Shown here piece after piece: positions 36,926-47,788 of a stretch of 64,000 nucleotides of DNA. Origin of the DNA: Cephalopachus bancanus. Lineage: Eukaryota > Chordata > Mammalia > Primates > Tarsiidae. The translations under genes and the position numbers were made by a program. The DNA is taken from NCBI GenBank assembly GCA_027257055.1, contig JAPVLO010000961.1, forward strand, positions 62,001 through 126,000, read 5' to 3'. The notes beneath the pieces are model-generated. The model did no database searches. It saw nothing but the letters and a program-made list of their open reading frames with translations, and was not told the origin of the DNA. The number at the start of each line of letters is the position of its first letter. Positions within the stretch are counted from its first letter, which is position 1.

Positions 36926-37716
36926 CTTGTTGTTGCAGCAGCTTCTATTGAAACCCAGATCCATCAGATTCCAAGTCCACTTTCTCCCCAACAAGGTACC
37001 ATCTGTTATGAAAGGATGCCCCACCAGGAGACCATAAAAGGAATTAAGACACTTGGGGGGACAAAAAAGAGTAAAGGCAGATTTTCTGAAGTGAGGTATT
37101 TAAATAAATACTCAGAATTAGCTGGAAGAAACAGGTATGGGGCATTAACAAGAACTCTCAGAAAGCAATATATAAATGTAAAAGTTAAAAATGTATGTAC
37201 ATGTTAAAGAAAAGTATGTTTAGAATTTAGCCTTTTGTTGCCTGAAAAAAATTAGTCTAAAAGTCACAAAATATTCATGGACTGAAATCATGGTGTGTTT
37301 TTTAGTCCCATATGTGATTATTATACGGTTATCCTTTTAGATGTGCGTTTTGCCAATGTTAAGTAATACCTCCATCAAATCTGTTCTTAATTAAATGGGA
37401 TAGAAATAACTAAGGTAAAAGACACATACATTTAAGAAATAGTCAAATATATTTGATATAAAGTAATTGCAGATATTATAAAAGTATAGCTCTGGGTCAG
37501 AGGAATGGACTAGTAGGATGAAACACAGAAAGGCTAGAGACAGGAGTGAGCAAAGTCAGGAGCGAAAAGAAAGAGGCAGCCAGGCACCAGGCTGGAGTAC
37601 GCTGATGACTAGACGAAGAAGAGGATGACCCAGGTTGGAGAGTAAATAAACATTCATGTGCAAGAGGGTCAGGGCTCCTTGAGGTCCGAAGGAAAAATTG
37701 GAGGAGAAAAGGAGTG

Positions 37717-38413
37717 AAGGTAGAGAGTTGTTTTTTTTTTTTAATTTTTAATTTTAAAATTGTGGGGTACAAGTTAAGGGTTAGATTTACAAATATGCAT
37801 CATTCAGGTACCCTTGTTGATAAGAGGTGTCTCCCCATCCCCAGACAGATATTCACTATCGTTAGTCCCACCTCCCTTCCCCTCCCTACCCCCCACCATA
37901 GTTTCCCACCACTGTCAGTCCTTTTCTTATAGTATTATGTTGGATGTTCAAGGTCCACTATATGAGTGAGAACATGTGATACTCAGATCTTTGTTTCTGT
38001 GAGAGATCACTCAGTATTATAGACTCTAGTTCCATCCAGGTTGCTGCGGAATTCATGATTTTGTTCTTTTTTGTGGCTGCATAGTATTCCATTGTGTATA
38101 TGTACCACATTTTTTTAATCCAGTCCTCTTTTGATGGACAGCATGGTTGGTTCCAGGTCCTTGCTATTGTGAACAATGCTGCGATAAACATATGTGTGCA
38201 GGTATCTTTTTGATAGAGTGATTTGAGTTCTTCAGGGTATATTTGAGTTCTTCAGGGTATATTTCCAGTAGGGGGATTGCAGGGCCATATGGGAAGTTGA
38301 TATTTAGAGCTTTTAACAGATGCTGGAGAGAATGTGGTGAAAAGGGAACACTTGTTCACTGTTGGTGGGAGTGTAAACTAGTGCAACCTCTGTGGAAAGC
38401 AGTAAGGCAGAGA
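37717..38413 (-). mobile_element. L1 3' end with 5' inversion and target duplication
   Basis: From 37731 to about 38315 the sequence is reverse L1 3' UTR and ORF2 end (TGTGGGGTACAAGTTAAGGG, GCATAGTATTCCATTGTGTA). From about 38316 to 38403 it is forward L1 (ACAGATGCTGGAGAGAATGT). AAGGTAGAGA (37717-37726) and AAGGCAGAGA (38404-38413) flank the whole unit. This is the signature of twin priming. A 20-bp direct duplication lies at 38221-38260. Confidence 0.88.
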
Positions 38414-38649
38414 TTAACTAGAAATCTTACAGTATCTAAGTACCGTTGAGATCTTAGGTATTTAGCTGTATGTCAGATGCTAAGGATACAAATGGGTAGA
38501 ATAATAGAATATAAAATTTTCAGTCCGTAGGTCACAATAATTTTCCTTCCCCATTTTTTGATGAGGAAACCAAAAGCCTGTGTATATCTACAATGATTCG
38601 ATGTCTTCCTTCTATCGGCTAATCCAGAACGTTCCTTGTTATGTTCAAC

Positions 38650-38996
38650 AGGTCTGATATAGTTTGGATGTTTGTCCCCTCCAAATCTCGAGTTGAAATG
38701 TGATCCCCAGTGTTGGAGATGGGGCCCATTGAATGGTGTTCGTATCATAGGCGCGGAGTCCTCATTAATAGCTCATGCTGTCCTCAAGGTAATGAGCTCC
38801 TGGCTCTGTTCATTCACATGAGAGCTGGTTGTTTAAAAGAGCCTGGCACCTCCCTTCTCTCTCTTGCTTCTGCTCTCGTGATGTGGCAAGCCTGCCCCCT
38901 TTTCATCTTTTGCCACAATTGTCAGCCAAAATAAACCTCTTTCTTCATAAATTACTCAGCCTCAGGTATTTCTTTATAGCAGACTGATACAAGGTC
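38650..38996 (+). mobile_element. Solo MaLR LTR (MST-type) with 5-bp duplications
   Basis: LTR body 38655-38991 runs TGATATAGTTTGGATGTTTG to AGACTGATACA. It is flanked on both sides by AGGTC (38650-38654 and 38992-38996). Internal GTTGTTTAAAAGAGCCTGGC and CTCTTGCTTCTGCTCTCGTG match MST LTRs. It is somewhat shorter than the family norm I remember, so probably internally deleted. No coding sequence remains. Confidence 0.9.
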
Positions 38997-39244
38997 CAAG
39001 TGGAATTTCTAAGACATATTTGAAGGACAACAACAAGAAAAGTGAAAGTAGAGGTGGGAGAAGAAAGTTTTACTATGTTAAAACGGAAAAGGATGACAAG
39101 TATAAAAAAAGAAGTAGAATCATGATAAGAAGAACAATCCACATAAGATACTAAATATTTTGTATCCATTACCACATTTAAGCCATCCAACAACCCTATG
39201 AGGGGAATGATTATTGTCATTTTATAGCTAATATTTGTAATAAT

Positions 39245-39425
39245 AATAATAATAGGTATTACTTCCTATGTGCCTGGCATTTTTCTAAGTGTCTCAACAT
39301 TCTCACCCTAAATAAATAAGCATTGCTATTTCTTCCACTTTTCAGATGAGGAAATTGAGCACAAATTTAGAAATCTGTCCAAAATCCCACAAGCAGCAGA
39401 GCTGAAGTTCTGAACAGTGAATGGC
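39245..39425 (+). repeat. MIR SINE
   Basis: CCTATGTGCCTGGCATTTTT, ACTTTTCAGATGAGGAAATT and CCACAAGCAGCAGAGCTGAA match the MIR consensus order. A short (TAA)n lies just upstream at 39237. Confidence 0.82.
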
Positions 39426-39599
39426 AAGGAGGAGGGTCATTTTCCTAGAGGTTGTTGCCTATGGATGAAAGGTTAGATTCTTGTGTTTCAAGAGGATCTA
39501 ACAGAGGAGGAATAATAGGTCTACTAGTTTTTAGTAAAGTGAATTGATGGCCAAATCCACCCTACTATAGAAAAATCAATGGGGATTGCTGTAATATAT

Positions 39600-39690
39600 T
39601 TGTTAAAATAATTTAAATAAATGTTTATTGAGTGCCTACTCTGTTTAAGCAATATGCTAGGGAGTGAATAAAAGTATTCTGATACAATAA
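39600..39690 (+). repeat. L2 fragment
   Basis: ATGTTTATTGAGTGCCTACT then AAGCAATATGCTAGGGAGTG, L2 3' end motif. Confidence 0.65.
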
Positions 39691-40327
39691 TTCATTTCAT
39701 AAAACCATTTGGATAAGTAAATCCTATGATTTAACATGTGCTGGACACTTCAGTTCTTAACCAGCATTGCCTATGACAGTCATTTCCTGTATGAGAACTA
39801 GGTGGCCAAAGGGCTTGACTCAAGTTTTTGGAGTGAGTCCCTGTCAAAGCTAGTGTTGGTAAAAATTCCCCTCCCCTTGCCGGAATGGCCACAGACACAG
39901 TTGGGGCTAATAAGATGTGAGGAATAGTTTCTTTGGGGGTTCTGGGAAATAGCATGATTTTTCTCAATATATGACTTCAGAAGCCCTCCTTCAACCTGTT
40001 CATGTCAGAGAAGAATTAGCAGCACAGGGAATGGACAGCAGTCAGCTGGGGCTGTAAACATAAGAAGAGGAACTCAGGGAGGCAGAGCAGAGACATAAAG
40101 AAATTGGTTCTGGGGGTAAGACAGAGCCATGAAGTCAAACCCACTGGTAGGCTGCCAGTTGTGCAAACCAATAAATTCCCCTCTGATGTTAAACTCAGTT
40201 TGAATTTGGATATTCCATCATTTCCAATTGACCATATCCCAGTAGAAACATCATTCCACCTACAACTGCTCTTTCTTGTTCTATTTAAATAGGTAAATAA
40301 TTTATTATATATATGTAAATATATATA

Positions 40328-40494
40328 TTTTTTTCTTTTTCTTTTAGAGACAAGGTCTTACTCTCTCACTCAAGTTGGAGTGCAGTGGCATGATCATAGC
40401 TCACTGCAACCTCAAACTCCTGGGGTCAAGTAATCCTTCCACTTGTACCTCCCAAAGTGCTAGGATTACAGGCATGAGCCATTAGCACCCAGCC
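40328..40494 (-). repeat. Alu fragment
   Basis: TTTTAGAGACAAGGTCTTAC, CTCACTGCAACCTCAAACTC, ending GCCATTAGCACCCAGCC. One diverged reverse arm. Confidence 0.82.
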
Positions 40495-40941
40495 AGGCAA
40501 ACCATTCTAAAATCACATCTCTAGCCATGTTTCAATAGAAACTGCAAAACTACAAGGAGGAACTGTGCTCATACCCACCAAGTCCCCAGCATTTTGTAGA
40601 GGACATCTATGCTCCTTCCAAAAGCCTTAAAATAATCAAACTTAATCCCCAAATAACTTTGAATTAAAGGGAGTATAACCTTGAGAAAAAGTCACTCAGA
40701 AAGATACAGTTAACACTTTGTAGAAATTGACTTTTTCTATGATTATTTAAGAAATCATTTTAATCCTTGCTCATTTTTGCAACTCATGAATACATAACCT
40801 GTTGAAGGGACCAAGAAAGACTATGAAAGGAATTGACATGAAAATATAAGTAAGATGCATATTATCTAGATTTACCTAGAAAATGTTCTTGCTGTACATA
40901 GCCCTTTCTACCCTCAAACACTAATTAATTATGCAACACTA

Positions 40942-41076
40942 TTTTTCTTCTTTTAGAGACGGGATCTCACTATGTTGCCCATAATGCTCTAGAAACTCCT
41001 AGGCTCAAGTGATCCTCCAACCTTAGCTTTGTAAGTACCTGAGACTGTAAGGGCAAGCCACTGTGCCCAGCTAATT
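40942..41076 (-). repeat. Old Alu monomer
   Basis: TTTTAGAGACGGGATCTCAC to AAGCCACTGTGCCCAGC; a degraded single arm. Confidence 0.72.
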
Positions 41077-41714
41077 TTCTTTTTGTGTGCGTAAGTGACA
41101 GGGTCTCATTGTTTTTCCACAGCTATATGCAACTCTTTACCTAAAACATCTAGTTTGCCCAACAAATTCACCTGGTGTCACACCATGTGAAGAAGTTACA
41201 CCGTGATGTTAAAAACACTACTACACTTCAGTTTCTACTACATTCAGAAATTTAGTGTTCAGAACTTCCACATTTGCAGAGAAATGCAGTTTTCAGACTT
41301 TTGGAGTCACAAAATCCTTCTCTTGATGACTGTTGTGGGTAAAATAATAAATCCAAATTCCTATAAAGCCTCAATGCCCCTGGTCTTATTTGAAGAAATG
41401 CTAGCCACATGTTACCCCTTAGTCTGAAAGCACTCAATTGCATGTGCTTAATTTTAATGACATATCAAATAATCTGCCTAAGGAAAACATGTTAAAAATT
41501 CTAATAGATACATGAGTTTTATTTGCTAACTTGTTTTATGACTCTATAAATTTGACAGATGTTCAATAAGATTATAAAGAATTTTTAAATAATTTGCCTA
41601 CTCTTCATTCTTCACATTAAAAATATATCATCTCTCATATTTAAAAACTTTTTTTGCATTATCTGTTTTCCATACCTATGTATACTTTCCTATTCTATTA
41701 GGACACAGTCATTT

Positions 41715-42240
41715 AATGAACACACATTTACTGAAAATCTACTATGTGCCAGACATTAAACAACAGACAAAAAACAGTAAGGTGCTACTCTTGCCTTTGA
41801 AATGAATCACACCTATAACTAAAGAAGTATGGTAAGTGCTACAATACAGGTTTAATTATACTTAAGTTGGTAGAAATATCAAGGGTTATTTTATTTTTTT
41901 AATTTTTTTCATCAATATTTTTTATTATGATATTGTGGGGTACAGTTAAGGGTTAGGTATACAAATATGCTTCATTCATGCCCCCCTTGTTGATAACAGG
42001 TGTCTCCCCATCCCCAGACAGATGTTTACTACCATTAGTCCCATCCCCCCTTAAGAGTCATTTTTAAAGACAATGAGCTGTGAACTGAGTCTTGAAGAAA
42101 TTTGACGGAATTTCAGAAAAAGTGAGAGTATGAAAATATACTCTGGTGTGAACGTGTTCAGGATGTTCAGATAACTACAATGTGGCTCAAGTAAGGAGAG
42201 GAAGTGAGGGGACTGGGGAAATACAAGCCTGGAAGGGTTA
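41715..42240 (+). repeat. L2 split by an L1 3' end
   Basis: L2 text TCTACTATGTGCCAGACATT before, and TGAGTCTTGAAGAAATTTGA after, an inserted L1 tail. The layout matches the normal L2 3' order. Confidence 0.6.
41884..42052 (-). mobile_element. Short L1 3' end
   Basis: Reverse L1 tail: T-rich, TTGTGGGGTACAGTTAAGGG, TGTCTCCCCATCCCCAGACA. Flanks AAGGGTTATTTT and AAGAGTCATTTT are likely target duplications. About 170 bp. Confidence 0.85.
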
Positions 42241-42419
42241 ACTGGAGTCTCAGAGATCAGGTGAAATAAGGTGAACTCTACCTTCTTCATGGGGAAACAT
42301 GAAAGTTTTCTAAACAGGGAAGAGATGTGTAGTAACAACTTACTGGAGGAATCTAAGATTTTAGAGGTGAGGGCTAAAATAGAGAAAGAGACCACTCCAC
42401 AATCCTCACGATCTCTGTT

Positions 42420-42740
42420 TTTGCATGTGTTGCAAAGGAGCCACTGAAAACCTTTGTTTCAGGGTGTCTTTTCAAGGATGTTTGCAGCCAAGCCACCTTG
42501 AAAGGAGGGGATGTCTCCATCCAGAGCAAAGCAGGCAGGCTTTCTGTCCAATAAAACTGACTCAGGCTCCTTAAGCTCTGATTTTCTTTCCTGTACCCTG
42601 TAACTCAACCAACTGCATGTGCAGTTGCCATCTGTCCCCTTCACACTGTCCTGTGAGAACTGGGGCTCAGAGAATTGGCACAAAACATGTTCACATTCTG
42701 GCTACAACCATTGCTTTGACTAATAAATGATTCCTCTTTA
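42420..42740. repeat. Possible LTR remnant
   Basis: A CT-rich block ends with ACTAATAAATGATTCCTCTT, resembling an LTR polyadenylation region, but no family could be named. Confidence 0.2.
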
Positions 42741-42907
42741 CCCTAATTGCGGGCTAACTTGCTAGCTTGCAAATTGGGTAAAGTCTCAAACGTGTCACCG
42801 TTTTTGACAGGAGACAAGAAGAAGCAACTGCAGGTCCAAAATAATGAGGACCTATGTTTGCACAGAGCCCATAGGAATGCAGAGGTGTTAACATGTTTAG
42901 AACGTCA

Positions 42908-42973
42908 TAACTGCCACTCAACCAACATCAAGCAGCCTTATAACTGCCACTCAACCAACATCAAGCAGCCTTA
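42908..42973. repeat. 33-bp tandem duplication
   Basis: Two exact adjacent copies beginning TAACTGCCACTCAACCAACA (42908-42940 and 42941-42973). A minisatellite seed or a recent slippage event. Confidence 0.95.
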
Positions 42974-43345
42974 GTAGTTGCCAATGCAAGAAGAGAGAGA
43001 AGACTGGAGGAGTTCCCAGTAAGAGTGAATTGCGACGAAGTGGAATTAACACCAGAACCAAAAGGAAACACTTAATACATACCCACACAGAGGTCCCTCG
43101 CAGACATAAACTGTACCATGCACCCTTGATGACTTTCCCCTCCATTAATCAAAGGCAGATCACCGTTCTGGCTTCCTTTCTCACTCAGAGATAGATTTCA
43201 ATATTAAACATCATTAGACTTACTCCAACTAAATTAAAAATTAAACGTCTCAATTAGGAAGCACGTTATAAAACTGCTGCAGCTATTACACGATCATTTT
43301 AAACAGACATAACCCCGTTGTCTTGAACTTAATCACACTTCTTAC

Positions 43346-43480
43346 CCAGCAACTCATACAGAGAATTCAGAATGGACTTCCAAGATTCCCCTGCCTCTCG
43401 CCCAGCGACATCAGCAAAGTGCGCTGCGCTGCTATAGACATGCAATCGATCTATGCACTCGAGCACGAGGTTGATCATTC
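43346..43480 (-). CDS. RYR2: RYR2 exon 16
   Basis: The exon is 135 nt between canonical sites (AAACCTTTCAG before it, CTGG|GTAAGAAG after it). It encodes [20 protein letters not shown], then [20 protein letters not shown] and YELL, about residues 494-537 of RyR2, identical to my recollection of the human protein. It belongs to the RIH domain of the N-terminal cytosolic shell. A run of 15 T lies just upstream of the acceptor. After the AG the exon reads GAATGATC. The expected first codon is GGA (Gly493), so one base must come from exon 15, which as written ends in phase 0. Joined as written, the second codon would be TGA. The 3' end is in phase 1 and fits exon 17. Confidence 0.93.
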
Positions 43481-45559
43481 CTGAAAGGTTTAAAAAAAAA
43501 AAAAAACCAGAAACTGATATTCTCCTCACAGACTAGAAAGCTAAGCTGGTTCTTTAAAATAAGTCTAGCCTAAAGTACATCTATTAATCATAAAGAAAAC
43601 AGATCGCTCATTTGAAAAACAGGAAGAAACACGTCTGCATGTTACATAAAATATTTTTCAAATAGTTCAAGGGGATTTTAATCCTGAGTGTCATTCTCAA
43701 ACAAGAGCAGAAGAACAATATAGAAATACATACTTCATAGTTAATTATCCTATTGTTAAGTAAGGACAAGCACAGACCTTTATTCTTAGATAGGTTTTAT
43801 TATAATTATTATTACCACCAAATTAAAAATATAGTAAAGTAAATAAAGAAAAGCTCATTAAAAGACGTTTAAAACAAATCAATACTGATTCACTATCAAA
43901 CTTCAGAAGATACAGCCTAAATTTGATATTATACTTTTATTTTGGTAGTAGATCTAGGTTTTCAAAATAAGGTAAAATGAATGAAAGGAAGAGCTATGAA
44001 CCATTGACTAATCAAATTAACATTTCACACAGAGAATTTTACACGGATCTAAGAAGATTTTTAAGTCCCCATTCAGATTGTCTTATATGAGAAAATAAAA
44101 CTATCCTAAATCAGTATTTTAAGTTTCACAGCCCAATATTTCTTTTTACTTCTTCCTAATAATAAATCAATGCAGTATAGTAAATAGTCCAACAACTTGG
44201 CATGCATGAGAAGAATAGCTCTCAATAAACTATACCATGCTGTTGATGTAAGTTTATGTTAACATTTCCTTTGCTTTAATGCCATTATGGTTTCCAGACC
44301 GGTCATTTCTTGTGTATAAAAAGTGAGAAAGTCTTCAAAGATTAATGTCAATTTCAGGGCTTCTGACAGGATGTTAGAAAACAGCTTTAAAATTAGAATA
44401 CAGATTTAGGGATTATGGGAACTCAGCAAATCCCCCAGTCTTTTTCCCTAGATAGTTTTACAAAGTTTTTACTCAGAAAAAAATTATTCTTCCCCACCCA
44501 TGGTGCACTGAGAAGAATGGGATCCCTTGATGAGATAGTCTGATTTATCCCATCAACCTTGGTAATCACCCATTGACTCTCTTGAACATATGGTACTATT
44601 TCCAACGCTAGCATTAAGCCATTAGACACATTTTTTGGTCCTTTATTTATTCTGTTTTAAATTACGACACTTGAGCTCTTTTTAGCAGTAGAGCTTTTGG
44701 TGAAATGAAATCACACATAAAAATGTAATACAGAATATGCAAAAGAAAATAGTGGAGTTGTTCTGTCTAAGTAGGGTGCCCAGGGCTCAGCCACAGCGGG
44801 TGGCCCTCTTCTGGGCGGCTGCCATCCCCAAGGCAAAGCTCCCCGTGGACCCTGAATCATTTCCAAAAAGGTCCCAAGAACTTGCTGAATCATTTGAGAA
44901 CCCTGATGCTTTCTAAAGCCTGTGTACACTCAGACACTTTAAGACTCTGTATTGATGTAATCAACATGAAGAGAACTATAGTGCTAACAAATGGCTAGAG
45001 TGAGGACCGAGGAAACAGTAGATGTCTCTTGCCAGGGAAATGAAAAACTTCATTTTCTCTCTCTTTATTTTTTTTGTTCAGTCTTACTCTGTTGCCCAGA
45101 CTGAAGTGCAGTGGCATGCTCATGACGACCACCACAGCCTCAACTTGCTGGGCTCAGGCAATCCTTCTGCCTCAGCTTTCCAAGTAGCTGGAACCACAGG
45201 CATGTACCAGCATGCCTGGCTTATTTTTGATTTGTCAGAGACAAGGTCTTACCAAATTGCCCAGGCTGGTCTCAAACCCCTGAGTTCAGGCAATCCTCTC
45301 ACCTCAGCCTCCAAAGTGCCAGGATTACAGGCTTGAACCACAGCACCCGGCCAGAAAAACTTCATTTTTAAAAGTTAATACTCATAGATAAAGAAACAAA
45401 AATAACATCCAGATTCCTCCAAGGCCTGTTTCCTCTGTTCGGAAGTGTACCTTCTCTATACCCAAAACACAAGAATGTCAAAGAGAAGGAGAATTTTCCC
45501 CACCAGCTTGCTTTGCTAAGAGAACAAGAGCAAAGAAGTGAGCATTGATAGAAATTTAC
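43481..45559 (-). other. RYR2: RYR2 intron 15
   Basis: A 2.1-kb intron between exons 15 and 16. Its only recognised repeat is one Alu at 45067-45352. The rest (43500-45060) is AT-rich with no supported feature. Confidence 0.75.
45067..45352 (-). repeat. Alu dimer 3' of RYR2 exon 15
   Basis: Reverse Alu from a T-run and TGTTCAGTCTTACTCTGTTG to CAGCACCCGGCC. It is in the RYR2 sense orientation, 208 bp from the exon 15 donor. Confidence 0.9.
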
Positions 45560-45743
45560 CTCTTCCTGGAAGAGATTTTGCCGATTCTTCAGGGCACGTA
45601 GTCTGTTCTGTTTGTCCTCATGTTCTAAATGCTCATCAGGGGGGTGGAAATAGCCAATCAGATCCCTCAGATTCAGACTTACAGATTCTATAGGCCGATC
45701 TACTGTGGAAGCCTTTGCTTTCTTGTTCAGAGCATCAAGGCCT
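45560..45743 (-). CDS. RYR2: RYR2 exon 15
   Basis: This 184-nt exon completes Arg431 and encodes 61 codons, GLDALNKKAKAST through QNRLRALKNRQNLFQEE, about residues 432-492 of RyR2. It is the start of the first RIH (RYDR/ITPR) domain of the cytosolic assembly. The acceptor is GCAATTTATTTTAG and the donor is GAAGAG|GTAAAT. L433 and P466, known variant sites in people, are present. Four positions differ from the human protein as I remember it: S437N, L447R, S455N and Q457R. The exon ends in phase 0, but exon 16 needs a preceding base to stay in frame; see the findings. Two oppositely oriented Alus lie within 0.6 kb on either side. Confidence 0.93.
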
Positions 45744-46320
45744 CTAAAATAAATTGCAAACATTTTCAATGTCAGTGATTTACACTTTTATTATTTTTCC
45801 ACTTACAGGTGATTTCACAGCATTACTCGCTCTCCCTATAGCGTTGTAAAAGCGACATATGAGAACGGACCTCCTTTTTTCTTAGGTAGCAATAATAAAT
45901 AGATTCAAATCATAAATTGTATATCAGGCCATGTAATATAATGTTATGCTATTAAAAACAGTATCAAGAGCCACTCATCTAGAGCAAAATCTGATAGGTT
46001 AAAGGACACATGCCCACAAAATCAGCAGTCTAAATATTTAGAAATTAACTGATGCTCACTTGAAAGCACTATGTACTTTAAGGTTTAAGGCTGCATCTTC
46101 TCAGATTCATAATCCTGACATTTGTTTGTTGTTTATTTTAAAAGCAGGGATTCTTAAGTTTTGCTATCAATGGACCCTAGTTTCCATTTGGTCTCATTCC
46201 TGACAATTAAAAAAAATACTTTAATGATATTAATTTAGAATTTGTGTTTATTAATCAGTAAACAACATATTAAGTGTTTTTCCATTACCTGGAAGAGATG
46301 CATTTAAAAATTAGATTATG

Positions 46321-46618
46321 GGCCAGGTGCGGTGGCTCAAGCCTGTAATCCCAGCAACTTGGGAGGTGGAGATGAGAGGATTGCCTGGTTCAAGACCAGC
46401 CTGGGAGACTTGGAGAGACCTCCCCTCTATGATAAATCAAAAAATTACCCGGCCATGGTAGCACACGCCTGTAGTTCTGGCTACTTGGAAGGCTGAGGTG
46501 GAAAAATTACCAGAGCCCAGCAAGATGCTGGGGTGGCAGTGAGTATGTCACTGCACTCTAGCCTGTGTGATGGAGTGAAACTCTAACTCAAAAACAAAAC
46601 AAAACAAAAGCAAACAAA
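46321..46618 (+). repeat. Alu dimer 5' of RYR2 exon 15
   Basis: GGCCAGGTGCGGTGGCTCAA to TAACTCAAAAACAAAACAAA. It is opposite to the 45067 copy, with its start 578 bp from the exon 15 acceptor. Confidence 0.91.
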
Positions 46619-46874
46619 AATTAGGTCATGAAATAACATTATTATGTGTTTTCTAGCCTTTGAAGAAAAATATATTACAAGCATGTAAATATGCTAATTT
46701 GTTGAGTTTACTGAGATTCTCAGTTTTAAAACGTATAGCTTTGAATGTTTCTGAAAAGAACTTTATGTCTGTAAATCAAAATTATTTCAAAATAGAAAGT
46801 TTTTAAAAAATCATCAGACACCATAAAAGAATGGTAGAATACATTTACTGTACTTGATATAATAATATTCTCAT

Positions 46875-47025
46875 TAGTCATGACATTTTTTTTTATTGTA
46901 GAGATGAGGTCCCGCCAAGTTGCCCAGGCGAGTCTCGAACCCGCGGGCTCAGGCAATCCACTCACCTCAGCCTCCCAAATGCGCGGGATTACAGGCTGAG
47001 CCACCGAGCCTGGCTAGTCATGACA
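46875..47025 (-). mobile_element. Free left Alu monomer with 11-bp target duplication
   Basis: The body (46886-47014) is a left arm only: T-run, TTGTAGAGATGAGGTCCCGC, GAGTCTCGAACCCGCGGG, ending CCGAGCCTGGC. TAGTCATGACA flanks it exactly at 46875-46885 and 47015-47025. It therefore inserted as a monomer rather than being trimmed later. It has the same young diagnostic bases as the dimers. Confidence 0.93.
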
Positions 47026-47449
47026 AAATTATGCACAAAAATATTAGATCTCCATTCCTGCTGTCTGCATCAACAAACATGTATGGCAACACTTTATCCC
47101 AAGAAAATTTTTCTGTCTAATTTTTTGACTATATTAAAAATTACATTAAGAAAACAATAAAATCCTAATTAGTGAGAATTAGCTTAGCTTTTAACTTTAC
47201 AGCATTCAAAACATATTTAAAGTGTATAATTTACATTAAGATTTTTAAACATTTTAGAACATGTGACGTCAGTTTTATCAAACTATAGAAACAGCACAGC
47301 AAAACTGTTCAAATATTCTAAATTTTTTGCCTGAAATTCCATATCAACTATATCAACAGAATTCATCTATTTCCTAGTTTATCTTCTCTGTTTTTCTATG
47401 CTCCAAAAGAAAACAAGGTGACTTTTCAGAAGAAAATTATTTCTCCCCC

Positions 47450-47741
47450 TTTTTTTTTTTTTTTTTTTGAGTTGGAGTCTCATTCTGTCACCCAGACTGG
47501 AGTGCAGTGGCTGCTCCCGGCCACCGCAGCCTCGACCTGCTGGGCTCTGTTCATCCTTCCACCTCAGCCTTCCAAGTAGCTGGAATTACAGGCATGTGCT
47601 ACCACACCCGGCTGATTTTTTGATTTATTGTAGAGATGAGGTCTCGCTGCCCAGGCGGGTCTCGAACCCATGGGATCAGGCAATCCACTCACCTCAGCCT
47701 CCCAAAGGCATGGGATTACAGGATGAGCCACTGAGCCCGGC
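47450..47741 (-). mobile_element. Young Alu dimer
   Basis: Long T-run, GAGTTGGAGTCTCATTCTGT to CCACTGAGCCCGGC upstream of TTATTTCTCCCC, which is repeated on both sides. Low divergence. Confidence 0.93.
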
Positions 47742-47788
47742 TTATTTCTCCCCTTTCAAAATGAAAGTGCATATTCAGCTTTTTGGGG

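Larger units (their letters stand above)
15646..43345 (-). other. RYR2: RYR2 intron 16
   Basis: A 27.7-kb intron lies between exons 16 and 17, with a GTAAGAAG donor and a CTTCTTTTGCAG acceptor. It is largely L1, Alu and LTR sequence. Stretches with nothing recognised include 17010-17770, 28175-28950, 34230-35400, 36960-37500, 40500-40940 and 42975-43340. Confidence 0.75.

Noticed and set aside
42747..42974. Repeat-containing 75-aa frame
   Set aside because: Its peptide repeat is simply the 33-bp tandem duplication, which has a period divisible by three; no other coding sign.
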